The notes below the pieces were generated by a model that did not search any database, had not been told where the DNA came from, and saw nothing but the letters and a program-made list of their open reading frames with translations. DNA of 64,000 nt from Pyropia yezoensis. Lineage: Eukaryota; Rhodophyta; Bangiophyceae; Bangiales; Bangiaceae. The stretch's first letter is position 1. Every line of letters starts with the position of its first letter. This document shows, piece by piece, positions 33,544-44,634 of the stretch. Where the stretch lies: assembly GCA_009829735.1 (NCBI GenBank), contig CM020619.1, positions 26,996,063 through 27,060,062 on the forward strand, written 5' to 3'. Both the position numbers and the translations under genes were made by a program.

Positions 33544-35160
33544 CTAGGACCCTCTGCGTGCGTGGCAGTGCCGCCCTCGCCGGCACGTTGTCGTCTGTCG
33601 TCTGTCCCCCTCTGGTGTGGCTACAGGGTTGCGTGCGTGGGGGGTGTTGCCTCCCTCCTGGTATGGGTGTTTCGTTCTTTTCTTTTTCTTCTTGGCCACC
33701 CCCGCCGCAGCCATGGGGGCTGTGCTCGCCGCGACGGGGGGGGGGTGCTTGGCAACCCGTGCGGCGCCGCGGTCCCCTCCCCTCCCCGCCCCCCTAGCCC
33801 GCCGCCGCCAGGGGTCATGGCGTGGCGGAACCGGCGCCCATGCTCCACACGCCCACGCTAGCCGCCGCCGCGCCCGCCGGCTCCCCCCCCCCCTTCCGCC
33901 GCCGCCGCCGCCTCGCCCGCCGCCGCCGCCGCCGTCGTCGTCGTCCTCATCATCTGGCTCGGCCGCGTCGCCGCCGGTGGCAGCGCCCCCCCCCTCCCCC
34001 CCGCGGTGGTCACGGCGAAACGACGCGAGGTGCCCCTGCTGCCGCTCCTCGGCAGCGGCCGCCGCCGCGGCGGCGCGCGCCGCCACGTCGGGCGCCACCT
34101 CCCGCTCGTACTCGGCGGCAGCGTCGGCAATGGCCGCCAGCAGCGCCGGCAGGCCCTCCCCCGTCAGGGCGCTGACGCCCACCGAGCGGATGGCCTCGTA
34201 GAAGACCTCGAGCGTCAGCGCCATGGAGCGGGCTAGCCCGCCGGCAAAGGACGGGTCGTCGCCAATCGCGTCAGAGAGGCCGTCGTAGTCGCCCATCCAG
34301 CCCTGGGCGCAGCCCGCGGGCGCCACGTCCACCTTGTTCCACACCACCACCAGGGGTAGGCGCGTCTTGTACAGCACGGAGCAGGCGTAGAGCATGTTGG
34401 ACACAAACGTCATGGGCGACGACGCCCGCTGCGTGTCCACCACAAACAGGACGACGGTGGGAAGGGCGGCGGCGAGCGCCTCTGAGATGATGGCCCCTGA
34501 CGCGGACCAGGTAAACGTCTCGATCTGGCCGGGCGTGTCGACGAGCACGTAGTCCACGTCTGGCGCGCGGGCGGTGACCAGGTCGAGCACCTGGTCAAAG
34601 CGGGTGGCAAACAGGTTGAGGGCGGTGAGGATGGCCCCGTTGGGCCCCAGCTGGTAGTCCTCCATCACCGCCCCATAGTCGACCGTGTCGCGGATGTCAA
34701 TGTTGGGCTCGTACGGCAGGTCCGCCACCGCGGGGTCCACGTTGATGAGGTACGCAGGCGTGTCGGTGGCGCCCAGGTGCGCCGCCAGCGCCTGGAGGAG
34801 GGTGGTTTTGCCGCTGCCGGCCATGCCAATGATGAGCACGGCGGGGGGGCGGCCCGTGGGGGGGTCCCCCGCCTCCTCATCGCTCGCGCCGGCGGCGTCC
34901 GCGGCCCCGTCGGCACCAGCGTCGGCGGCAGCGTCGGCGGCGGCGTCAGCGGGAGTGTTGGCGCCGGCGCCGGTGGGCGCGTCGGCGGGAGCGTCGGCGT
35001 CAGCGTCCACGTCGGCAGAGGGGGCGCTGCCAGCGCTTGCGGCAGGCAGGGGGGCGCCCGCATCAGCGGCGGCGGCGCCAGCGTCCCGGTTGGCGGCAGC
35101 ACCCGTAGCGGTGGCGTCCGCGGCAGCAGCCGCGGCGGGCGGCGGCACCCGGTCGGCGGC

Positions 35161-35196
<36 letters not shown>

Positions 35197-35442
35197 CGTG
35201 CCCGGCGCGGCGGCAACGTCGGGCGCCACGACCGTGGCGGCGGCCGCCCCGTCCAGGGCGCGTCCGCCAGACAATGGGGCGGCGGCGGGGGCAGCCGCGG
35301 GGAGGGGCGTGGGGGCGGCGGGGGGGGTGGGTCCGCCCGCCGCGGGCGAGGCCCCCGCCGGGGGGGGGGCGGCCGCGGGCGCGACGGCGGCGGCGGCGGC
35401 GGGGACGGCCGCCACCGCGGCGTCGTTTGTGGGCGTGGCCAT
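33544..35442 (-). CDS. GPN1: GPN-loop GTPase 1 (RNA polymerase II assembly/import)
   Basis: GPN1 works with GPN3 in assembly and nuclear import of RNA polymerase II. From ATG 35442, a 200-residue Ala/Pro/Asp-rich extension precedes the GTPase core. The core has the Walker A GMAGSGKTT (206-214), INVDPAVADLPYEPNIDIRDTVDY, the defining GPN loop LGPNGAILTALNLF (265-278), VDTPGQIE (301-308), a NKVD guanine-specificity motif (369-372) and the SALTGEGL motif (424-431). An acidic stretch (PDDEDDDD) follows near 495. Beyond that the translation is Gly/Arg low complexity to the stop at 33544, so the true C-terminus may be earlier or lie across an unrecognised intron. The family is usually about 370-400 residues, so both ends are long. 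It is divergent from PCNA. Confidence 0.9.
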
Positions 35443-36126
35443 CAAAAGAGGGCGTTGCGGTGGAGCCGACGGCGCGACGGCGGGGGCGGGGGGGGTTGGG
35501 CGCGGGAGGGGGGAGGGGTTGTGTGCCCGCGGACGCCAAGGCAACACAGCAGCAGACCGCGGCGGGTCCCGTCGACCAAGGCCGGATCAAGACCGCCAAC
35601 GTGAACCACCCCAATTATGATAAGTTCTCTTTCGCAGTGGAGGACAGCGAGGTTGGAAAGGAAGGGGGGGGGGGGCCACCCGCAACAGCTGGCCTCCCGC
35701 TGTCTTGGCGCGCTCCTGGCATGGCGGGAGCCGCCGGTGATGGTGGACTGCGTTGGCGCCAGCGGTGCCGGCGGCCCCCTGGTCGGCGCGGGGGCCGACG
35801 GCGGCGCGGCAGGAAAGAGGGCGTGCAGCCCAAGCCGAGCCCTGGTGGAACTCCCACCGCATTCGCCGCGCTCTTATTTGAACACACTCTTCGGCAGTGC
35901 AGTGCAGACTCGTGCCTGTCTTCACTACTCCCGCCTCTTTCGGTCTTTTACCTAACGTACGCTGCAGCCACCGTCGACGCTGCGCAGCGTCCTCCACCCG
36001 CACCGGCCTACCCCCCGACCTGCTCCTCTCTTCTCTCTCCCCTACCCTACCGCTCACGTCTCCTCCTTTTCCCCCTTAGCTTCTTCCACAAGTCCTGCTG
36101 CCCGTCCCCCCCCCCCCCCCGCCACC
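35443..36126. promoter_or_regulatory. Divergent GPN1/PCNA promoter with E2F-like motifs
   Basis: This 684-base spacer must contain both promoters. Within 57 bases lie three sequences resembling E2F/DP sites: CTTGGCGCG (35704-35712), TGGCGGGA (35722-35729) and GTTGGCGCC (35752-35760), each one base or so from the TTTSSCGC/GGCGGGAA consensus. PCNA is a classic E2F target in animals and plants, and a DP gene is present in this window. High GC makes chance matches fairly likely, so the assignment is tentative. The PCNA side ends in a C run and the Kozak-like GCCACCATG. Confidence 0.35.
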
Positions 36127-37223
36127 ATGTTTGAAGCACGCATGGCGCAGGCGACGGTCCTCAAAAGGGTCCTCGAGGCTGTCAAGGACATGGTCAACGA
36201 GGGCAACTTTGACTGCTCGGAGGAGGGCATCTGCTTGCAAGCCATGGACGTGGCGCACGTGTCGCTTGTCAACGTGCTGCTCCGCGGCCAAGGCTTTGAG
36301 ATGTTCCGGTGCGACCGGAACCTGGCGCTGGGCATCCAGCTGGCGAACCTCTCCAAGGTGCTCAACTGTGCGGGCAAGGACGATGCGGTGACCATCAAGG
36401 CGGAGGATGAGGGCGCCGACACGGCGGAATTTATGTTTGAGAGCGCCAAGGGCGACCGCATCACCACCTTTGAGCTCACGCTCATGGACATTGACTCGGA
36501 GCACCTGGGCGTGCCCGAGGACACCACCTACACTGCGGTGATCAAGATGCCCAGCAACGAGTTCCGGCGCATCATCTCGGACCTTAGCACCATTGGCGAT
36601 ACGGTAACGATTGGTACGTTGGGTGGGGAGGCGGAAGGGGGGGAGCGGGCGCCTGCTTGTGACAGGTGGGGAGGGATTGGGAGCCTCTGCCTTGGTGGCT
36701 GCCGTCTGTCCAGTGGGTGGTTGCGTTGCATTTGCGGCCGTGCGCGGTGCACCCTGGGTTGGGTGAGCTGGCCTCGATGGGAGGTACGTGCCTGTGTGGA
36801 ACGCCCAGTCACTGACGCCTCTTTTTCTTTGCTTTCCTGATGGCCTGTATTCTGGGCTCGCTTGGCCTGCTCTCCCCTCTTGGACCCCCCCGCGTTCCCC
36901 TCTTTTCCTTCCCAGAGGTGAGCAAGGACGGCGCCTCCTTCCAGGTGGCTGGCGACATTGGCAAGGGGAACCTGTGCATCCAGTCCAACACGTCGGCGGA
37001 CAAGCCCAGCGACCGGGTGGAGATCACCATGGAGGAGCCGACCAAGCAGACCTACGCCATGCGCTACCTGACCTTTTTCACCAAGGCCGCCCCCCTCTCC
37101 GACACGGTCACCATCTCGCTGTCGCCCGACGTGCCGCTTGTCGTCGAGTTCAACATTGGGGAGGAGGTGGGCTTTGTCAAGTACTACCTCGCCCCAAAGA
37201 TCACTGAGGGGGATTTGGAGTGA
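36127..37223 (+). CDS. PCNA: Proliferating cell nuclear antigen (DNA sliding clamp), one intron
   Basis: PCNA is the trimeric clamp for replicative polymerases. Exons are 36127-36613 and 36916-37223, giving 264 residues, the normal family length. The 302-base intron begins GTACGT and ends TTCCCAG, splitting a Glu codon between TVTI and VSKDG, exactly where the family continues without a gap. Visible family blocks are the N-terminal [40 protein letters not shown] in domain 1, the interdomain-loop region [23 protein letters not shown], and the C-terminal [21 protein letters not shown]. The start has an ideal GCCACCATG context after a C-rich tract. The upstream region contains E2F-like motifs. 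Confidence 0.98.
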
Positions 37224-37733
37224 GGTGGTGGTGCTGCTGGGGGCGCCGCCTGCTGCGGTACCGCCCCCCCCTCCCTCCCCCCCCCCCCCCACCCCCAGTC
37301 CCCGCTGCCCCACCCCCAGTCCCCGCTGCCCCTCTCTTCTTCCTGTCTTTTTTTTTTTTTGGTTGTTGCTCTCTGATTGTCTTTTTTCGCCTTGCTTTGA
37401 CTGCCGTCGTGGGTTGCTTGCTTTCTCTCGTTGGGTGTACAAATGGCTGCTGCCCAGTTTTTCATCCGACTGCTGCCCCACCTGGTGATTAGGCCTGGTC
37501 CCATTACACGGCGGGCGACGATTGCGGGGGCAGGGGGCGAAGTGGTGTTGGGGGGGGGGCACGATGTCCCTTCTCTGGCCAGTCTCTAAAATAGCTCCAG
37601 TTTGGTCCAGACGAAAAACTCGAATGTGCCTGGCCCGTGAGCCTCGAGCCAGACGGGCTGCCGCAGTTTTCCTCTCTCCCTCCGTCAACCCCACTCTCTT
37701 CCCTTCCCCCCCCCCCCCCCCCCCCCCGTGGCC
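37224..37733. other. PCNA to CobB-fusion spacer with 21-bp tandem pair and C22 leader
   Basis: It contains two copies of CCACCCCCAGTCCCCGCTGCC (21 bp; about 37290-37332) and a T-rich stretch (37345-37365, 37380-37390) that may mark the PCNA 3' end. A CT-rich leader then ends in 22 C residues (37706-37727), immediately before the ATG at 37734. Confidence 0.7.
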
Positions 37734-40700
37734 ATGGGATGCCGCCCCCCGGCGGCCTACCCCGGGCGGCCGCCACCGCTACTCACCGCGTCGGGCGGCT
37801 GCGCCGGCCGCCGCCGCCGGCCGCCGCCGCCGCCGCTGCCCGGCGCGCCACCGGCGGCGGCGGGCTGCCGTTGCCGCCGCCCCCCCGCCAGCGCCCCTCC
37901 CCCGCCCCCCCCCTGTGGGACCCCCCCCCCCCGACGGGTGCCGTCGCTGGTAGTGGCGGCCGCCGCCAGCGGCGCGGGAAAGACCACCGTCGCCGCGGGC
38001 CTGGCGGTGGCGTGCCGGCGGCGGCGGCTGACGGTGGCGCCCTTCAAGGTGGGGCCCGACTACCTCGACGCGGCGGTGGTGGGCGCCGCCGCGGGGCGGC
38101 CGCCGGTCAACCTGGATGGGTGGATGGGGGGGGGGCGGGCGGCACTCCTCGCCGCCTTTGCACGGTCGACGACGACGGGGGGGGGGGGGGACGCGGGGGG
38201 CAGGCTGCCGCCGGGCGGGGTGCGGCGGGGGAGCGGGGGGGCGGCGGCGGCGGCAGACGCCACGCTGGGGGAGCCCGCCGCTGCCGCGGACGTGGCGGTC
38301 ATTGAGGGGGTGATGGGCCTCCACGACGGCGTTGGTGGTGCCACCGACGACGGCTCCACGGCGGCGGTGGCCGGGTGGCTCGCCGCCCCGGTGGTGCTCC
38401 TCGTGGACGCTGCCACCACCGCCCGCTCTGCCGCCGCCGCCGCGCACGGGCACATTACGTACGAGCCGGGCGTGCGGGTGGCGGGGGTGGTGTTTAACCG
38501 GGTGGGGGGGGGGGACCACGGTCGCTGGCTGACCGACGCGATGGCCGCCGCGCCGCCGCCGACGGGGGGGGTGCCCGTGCTGGGGCTCCTGCCGGTGGAC
38601 GCGCGGCTGTCGCTCGCCGAGGGGGGGCTGGGCGTGCTGCCGCCGCCGCTGGCGGGCGTCGACGCGCTGGGGGGGGGGGGGGGGGGGGGGGTGGGCCGCT
38701 CGCCTCGAGGCGCTCGGCGACTTTGTCGAGGCCCACCTGGATGTGGACGCGCTGCTCGCCACGGCACGGGCGGCGGCCGCCGCCGCCGATGACGCTGCCG
38801 CCGACGCTGCCGCCACCGCCACCGCCGCCGCGGGGCTGCTCCGACCGCGGCCGCAGCGCGCCGCCCACTCCCCCCGCCTGGCGGTGCCGCCGCCGCCGCC
38901 GTTGCCGTTGCCCGCCCCGCTGCCGCCGCCCCCCCCCTCCGGCCGGCCCGTCCGCATTGGCATTGCGCTCGACGACGCGTTCCGCTTCTACTACACCGAC
39001 ACCCTCCGGCACCTGCGTGCGGCGGGCGCCACGCTGGTGCCGTGGTCCCCGACGGACCCGTCGGCGCGGCTGCCGGCCGCCCTCGATGCCCTCTACCTGG
39101 GCGGCGGCTACCCCGAGCGCCACGCGGCCGCCTTGGACGCTGCCGCCGCCGGCCGTGACGATGTGGCCCGCTTCTGTGCGGCGGGCGGCCTGGTGTGGGC
39201 CGAGTGTGGGGGGCTCATGTACCTCGGGGGGGCCCTCCACCCGCCCGCGGGGGGGGGAGGCGGGTGGGAGCGCCCCCCCCAGAGGAAGGCAGGGGGGGGG
39301 GCTGCCGCCGCCGCCGCCGCTGCCCCGGCGGCGGCGGCGGCCCCGCCGCCCCCCGCGCGGATGGCGGGGGTGCTACCGGTGGACACGGCCATGACGCCCC
39401 GCCTGACGCTCGGCTACGTCACCGCCCGGCTGCCGCCCGCCACGGCGGCGCTGCTGGGCTTGCCACCTGGCACGCCCTTTCGGGGGCACGTTCACCACCA
39501 CTCGGAAGCCACCCTGCCGGGCACCGACGAGCCGGCCATGCGCGTCGACGCGGCAACGGGCCGGCCGGCGGGGCTGGCGGGCGTCCCCGTCCCCGCCCTG
39601 CATGTGGCGCCCGAGCGGGGGGTTGGCGGCGGCGCCACCGCCACTGGCATCGCCACCCCGCCGCCACCGCCGCCGCCGCCGTTGTCACCCGAGGGCGCCC
39701 TCACCCGGGGCGCCACGGTCGCGTCGTACGTGCACCTCGGGGCGGACCCGGCCTGGGCGGCCGCGTTTGTCGCGGCCGCCCGGCGGTGCGGGCGGGTGGT
39801 GTCGCTGGCACCGGGTGCCACCGAGGCGGCTGCCGTCATCCTCGACGACGCCGCGGCGGCCGAGGTTGCCGCCGCCGCCGTGCACGACAAGGACGACGGG
39901 GGGGCCCACGCGCGGGCGGTGGTGGCGCGCCACCGGGCGCGTCTCGTCGGCGTGAGTGGCCACTGCGGCTGGCCGCCGTGGGTGACTGACCGGCCGCGCC
40001 TGACCGCCCCGGTGGTGCCGTCGGTGGGCCGCCCGTCAGCCGACGTGGAGGCGGACATGGCGGCGGTGCGTGCGGCGGCGTCGGCAGCGGGAAAGGCGGA
40101 GGAGGCGGGGCAGACGGGAGAGGCAGCAGTGGGTGGCCGCGGGGGGGCACCCCGCTTCCACACCGTCGATGCGCCGCGCCTGCGGTCGCTGTGGCCGGCG
40201 GTGGTCTTCACGCAGGACGCTTGTGATGTGTGTGACGTGACGGCCGCAACGGCGACCGAGGCGGTGGGCGGCGGTGGGGGCACCGGCGGCGGCGGTGGCA
40301 ACAGTGGCGACAGCTTCGAAGCGCCGCCCCCCCCAAAAGTGCTGTCACTCAGCCCCGTCACCGTGGACGGGGTGTTGGACGTCCTGTCCACCGTCGGCGC
40401 GGCTCTGTCCCTGCCCGCCGCAGCGGCACGCGTCCGCGCCTGCCTCGCCGCCCGCCTGGCCACCGTCGCGGCGGTGGTGGCCGGCCGCCCCCCCCCGCGG
40501 GTGGCCGGGGTGGAGAGCGTCGCCCCCCTCGTCGCGGCCGGCCAGTGGGCACCCGACGTGCGCGCCCGCGCGGGCGGCGTCGACGCGCTGGGCGACCAGC
40601 CGGGGCAGCGGCCGCGGCGCATTGGGTGGGCGGCCGTCGCCGCCGCCCGCCCCGACGTCCTCCTCTTTGCCGCGTGTGGGCGGACCGCCGCGGCGGCGGC

Positions 40701-41487
40701 GGCGGGCGACGTGCGCGCTGCGCTCGCCGCACACCCCGCCCTGTGGGCCACCCCCGCCCTTGCCGCCCGCCCCCCGCGGGCGTACGTGGTGGACGCGGCG
40801 CCGCTGGCGGTGCCGGGGCCCCGGCTGGTGGACGCCGTCGAGCTGACCGCGTCCCTCCTCCACCCGGGGGTGGACCTTGGCGCCGACGCTGCCGCGGCGT
40901 GCCGCCGGTGGGCGGTGCTGCGGGTGGTGGTCACCGCCGAGGCGCCGGGGGGGGGGGGGGTGCCCCGCGCGTTTGACTTTGCCCCGGTGCCGGGTACCGC
41001 GGCCGCCGCGCAGTCGACCACCGCGGGCACCGACGCGGCACGGCCGTCGGGCGGCCGGGGTGACTGGCCCGCTGTTAGGGGGGAGGGGTCAGGTGGCCCC
41101 GAAGGGGGCGAGGCTCCGCCATCCCCACCACCGCTGCCGCCCCCGCCATCGACCGGGACGCCGCCGCGGCCGCGGCGGCCGCGGCGGCGGCGACGGCCGC
41201 CCCTGTCCCTGGCAGACCTGTGTGCCGGTACCGGCGGCGATGCTGCCGGCAAGGCCGCCGCCGCGGCGGCGGCGGCACTGCCGCCCGGCCCGCCCCGCGA
41301 CGCGGCGGTGGCCGCGGCGCTGCACGACGCGGCCGACCGCGGCGGCTGGGACGCGTACGTGGACCCCGTCACGGCGTACGTGGTGTGGACGGCGGGCTAC
41401 CTGCGCCGGCGGCCGTGTTGCGGGAATGGCTGCCGCCACTGCCCGTATGGGCATGCCAATGTCCCTCTGGGACGCCGCGGGGGCTGA
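37734..41487 (+). CDS. Fusion: cobyrinate a,c-diamide synthase (CobB/CbiA) + BtuF-like cobalamin-binding domain + DUF5522-like Cys tail
   Basis: Part 1 (to about 38668) has the CobB/CbiA ATP domain: SGAGKTT (79-85), KVGPDYLD (105-112), NLDGWM, EGVMGLHDG (191-199) and GVVFNRVGG. A 23-G run (38669-38691) then shifts the frame, and the protein resumes at once with AARLEALGDFVEAHLD. Part 2 (about 38940-39720) is the CobB glutaminase domain: DDAFRFYYTDTL, LGGGYPE, the nucleophile motif AECGG (Cys codon 39205) and GHVHHHSEA. Part 3 (about 39790-40880) matches BtuF-type cobalamin-binding proteins: VSLAPGATEAA, LVGVSGHCGWPP, VFTQDACDVCDV, VLSLSPVTVDGVLDVL, and a VAGVESVAPLVAAGQW block. Part 4 ends in YVDPVTAYVVWTAGY and CCGNGCRHCPYGH, like DUF5522. 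Together about 1,250 residues. In bacteria CobB amidates cobyrinate using Gln and ATP. A eukaryotic role in corrinoid salvage or sensing is inference. No clear targeting peptide is visible, though the first 65 residues are Arg/Pro-rich. Confidence 0.85.
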
Positions 41488-42643
41488 GGTGAGGGGAAGG
41501 GGGCATGGGGGGTGGGCGGGGGGGGGGGGGGGGTGGGGGACAGGGACGGCCCCCGGTGGCCCTTTTGCCATGGCTGTGGCCTGTAGGTGGGGGGGTGGGT
41601 TGGAGCGCCGCGCCGCGCCGCACCGCCCTTTGCCTCCCACAGTCCCTGCTCCCGCTGCAGCAGGCGGGGCTGCTCTCGATGCGCAGGCCCATGGGGACGA
41701 GCAGGGGACGCAGCGGCAGCGCCCCTCGATGCCCACTTCATTGACGGCGGGTTGGGGAGGAGACGGGAGACAGACCTGCGGCTGATTCTCCAGCCCGCGT
41801 GAAGTCGACCCCCCGGCACAGCGGCGGCGGCCGCCCCTCCAACCCGTACCTGACCCCGCTGCGCTGGCCAGCGGGCAGGATCCTGACCCCTAGGAGTGGG
41901 AGCGGCAGTGAGGGCGGGGTCGAAAGGGGCGGGTCGGCGGAGCACGCCGCCAGACGGGCCGAGCCCCCCCCCGCCCGAGACAGCGTCAGGGCTTGTGGGA
42001 GCAGCCAAGGCTGGTTGGACCCTGCTGAGCTGAGCGTCGTGTGGCCACCATAGGGCGAAGTCCATCCACGCACCCTGACGCCTTCCCCCCTCCCCCCCAC
42101 CCCCCCATTCCCTGTCCCCACCGCGCGCCCCACGTGCCTGCGGCGAGGAGGGAACAGCGGCCGAGGCAGGGTGAAAGCGGCGGTGGGGACGTCCTACACC
42201 TTGCTACTTAGACGTCAGCAAGCTGTTTTCACGACCAGCCCTGGGTGTGTTTTCTTGTCAAGCGGCCAGGGCGTCTTGAGCGCTCCCCCCTCTCCATCGT
42301 TGTCGAGCAATGCGCTACACAGGCGTGGCACACTCGTTTCAGTCAGTTGACCAGCCGACACATGTCAGCCTCGCCATGGAGGCTACCCACCCGCGCTCTG
42401 CACGGGGCGGGAGCACGAGCATGGCGCAACTAGCACAGGCCGACAGCGGTCGGAAGAGACACCGAAGTCAATGAGCACACAACCAGTACAGCGCGCCCGT
42501 GCATGCCCCCATGACACACACAGCAAGGTACCCGGCTGATGTTTTAAAACCGTGGATATTATCGGCCGGCTAAACAGCACACAAAAAACATACATGGCAG
42601 CGGGGGGTGGGGAGGAAGAGGTGGTCGGGAAACGACAAGCATA
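41488..42643. other. Spacer between CobB fusion and CURT1
   Basis: It starts with G-rich low-complexity sequence (16-G region near 41518-41534) and becomes progressively less GC-biased after 42180. Short open frames on both strands show no recognisable content. The final 250 bases before the CURT1 stop are the AT-richest and may hold its 3' end signals, since that gene is on the minus strand. Confidence 0.5.
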
Positions 42644-43589
42644 TCAGCGGGAGGTCTTGCCAATGAGGTCCTCAAGAATGATCTTGAGCTCCTCGCGGGT
42701 TTCCGCTTGCAACAGGTAGCGGTAGGTGAACCAGCCAGAGTAGGTCAGGCCAATCTGTGGGCAAGAGCAAAGCAGACGAATGGGGCAGTCGCCAAAAGAC
42801 AGGCGCGTCGCCGACAGGATCACCAATGGTACCAGAGCAAAAAATTGGGTACACACCCAAGAGCTGGTCGTAACGCAAGAGTCAGGCAGGTCAGCCGGCT
42901 GTTCCACACAGGAGTGAACCCGTTCCCGCCAAGCGCTCTCGGACTCAGAGCAGCGCCACGCTTCGCAAGAGCAAAGCGGCCGCATGCTTCACGCGCCATG
43001 GCCCGAGCCATCACCCAAACCCCTCCCCCCGCCACAGCAGGACAAAAATCCACTCAGCACACACTCCCAGCGCGCACGTCAACTCCCCCCACCCCCCCGC
43101 CAGGTCCAGAGCCGCACCCACGCCCCAACGTACGAGCTGCAGGGCACTCGGAAGGATCGGCAGCCGATCCAGAGCTCCTACGATCGCGCTGGCCACCACA
43201 AACACCACAAAGCCACCGGTGGCGTAGCCAGCGACGGACGCGTAAAAGCCCGGCCGCTCCTGCACGTCCGCCACCAGCTGGCGCGCGCGGGCGGCCATCG
43301 CCTCTTGGTCCATTTCAAACACCTCGGCAAGGGCACCCGGCTCGGCTGCAGCCCCGCCCTGCGCTGCCGCCGGCGGGGCGGCAGGGTCGGCCCCGCCAAC
43401 GGGGGCCACCACCACTGGCCTCACCGACGGCACTGCCTTGGGGTCCTCCGTCGCCGCCGCGCGGGGCGTCGACCGCCGGGGACGGCACAGGGCGCCTGCG
43501 GCAGGGCGGGCCGAGCCAATGGCCGCGACGGTGCGGGCGGGTGCCCTGAGGCCGCCCACTGACGCGGGCGCCGCAAACAGCAGGGCCAT
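42644..43589 (-). CDS. CURT1: CURT1/CAAD-domain thylakoid membrane protein, one intron
   Basis: CURT1 proteins bend thylakoid membranes. Exon 1 is 43589-43134 (152 codons) and exon 2 is 42754-42644 (36 codons plus TGA), giving 188 residues. The 379-base intron starts GTACGT and ends CCCACAG, in phase 0, and joining restores the family sequence LPILPSALQL to IGLTYSGWFTYRYLL. The N-terminus (1-45) is Ala/Arg-rich without acidic residues, a plastid transit peptide. An amphipathic acidic helix (about 85-112) is followed by two membrane segments, VAGYATGGFVVFVVASAIVGAL (split here by its first residues at 119) and the exon-2 hydrophobic YSGWF region, then a charged helix EELKIILEDLIGK. Reading straight through the intron instead gives a non-family tail, so splicing is favoured. 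The start follows a very C/T-rich leader. Confidence 0.88.
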
Positions 43590-44634
43590 GGCGGCGATGG
43601 AGGGAGGGGGGGGAATGGGGGGGACGTGGGGGAGGGAAAAAGGGGGGGGGGGGGGGGATGGAGGGAGAGGGTGGAGGGTCTAGTGAGCAGGTGGCGGTAC
43701 AAGGTGGGGTGATGGTAGACGGCAGGGGGGCGGTGGCGTGCGAAGGCACTGCTCGATGCCGTTGCGCGACGGGGAGATGGGCTGGGACGGGGTGGGCAGG
43801 ATACACGGGCCCTGACAGACCGTGCCGACCGCGTGGATCCAGGCAATGGCCGCCCGGTGGGGGGGCGCACCGCACTTCCCGCCACCCCGCGAGGTGGTCA
43901 GGCAGAGGGGCCCGCCCCCCCCGTGGTCCCCCTGGGGGTGGGTCTGGGGGGGTCGGGAGCACGCCTCCCGCCCGCGAGCCCTGCGCCGCGGGGGTGCCAG
44001 CAGATCACCTGCCCTCTCGGGCGGGAGGGGGGGGGGGGGGGGTTGCCCTCTGGGCAGCCATCTGAGGGACCACGCCTGTGGTAGGGGACCCCCCAGAGCC
44101 CCCAGATGGGGGCAGCGGTGAGGCCAATCATTCCGTGGGGGCGGCGGTCTTCAGGGAGCCTCGTCCGAGCTGCAGATCAACCCCTCCTGCTGCACGAGCT
44201 TGGAAACCCCACCGGAATCTTTTTGCTGTCGGCAAGATACACTTTGTGGAGGTGGGAGCCACGCTGCAGATCAGACGCCGTGCGGCACACCAAGCCTGAA
44301 CGCACTTTCCATAGATACATTGGCAGGGAGCCACACCGCGGCGGCGAACGTTCACAGACCGTCCCGCGCGGGCGGCTGCACGCTTCCCCCCCTAGCTTAC
44401 CCCGCCCCGCGCACGCTCCCGCCAAGGCTCCTTCTTGGGAGCACACCCGCGGGGGGGGCACGCAGTCGACACCCCAGTCTCGAGCGACTTACGCCACCCC
44501 CCGGCCGCTCTCTGCCGTGCTCGCGCTCCCCCTGCTCCTCCGCTCCTCCGCTCCTCCACTCCTCCGCTCCTCCGCTCCTCCGCTCCTCCGCTCCTCCGCT
44601 CCCCTTTCCCCACATCCCCCCCCCCCCCCTACGC
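43590..44634. other. CURT1/GH16 spacer
   Basis: The first 100 bases are the C/T-rich (minus strand) CURT1 leader. The rest is mixed sequence with G runs (44028-44042) and no recognisable gene. It ends in a TCCTCCGC microsatellite and a C run next to the GH16 stop codon. Confidence 0.5.
44534..44606. repeat. 8-bp microsatellite TCCTCCGC, about 8-9 copies
   Basis: Tandem TCCTCCGC units, one with an A for G change (TCCTCCAC), lie 30 bases past the stop codon of the minus-strand GH16 gene. The array is therefore probably transcribed in that gene's 3' untranslated region. Confidence 0.9.

Noticed and set aside
37734..41487. Bacterial contamination as the source of the CobB/BtuF genes
   Set aside because: They lie between an intron-containing PCNA and an intron-containing CURT1 gene, share the C-tract leader, composition and homopolymer style of the neighbours, and form one fused frame unlike the separate bacterial genes.
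43011..43133. Reading CURT1 through without an intron to a stop at 43011
   Set aside because: That tail (WGELTCALGVCAEWIF) does not fit the CAAD family, whereas splicing GTACGT to CACAG joins the exact family sequence ending YSGWFTYRYLL.
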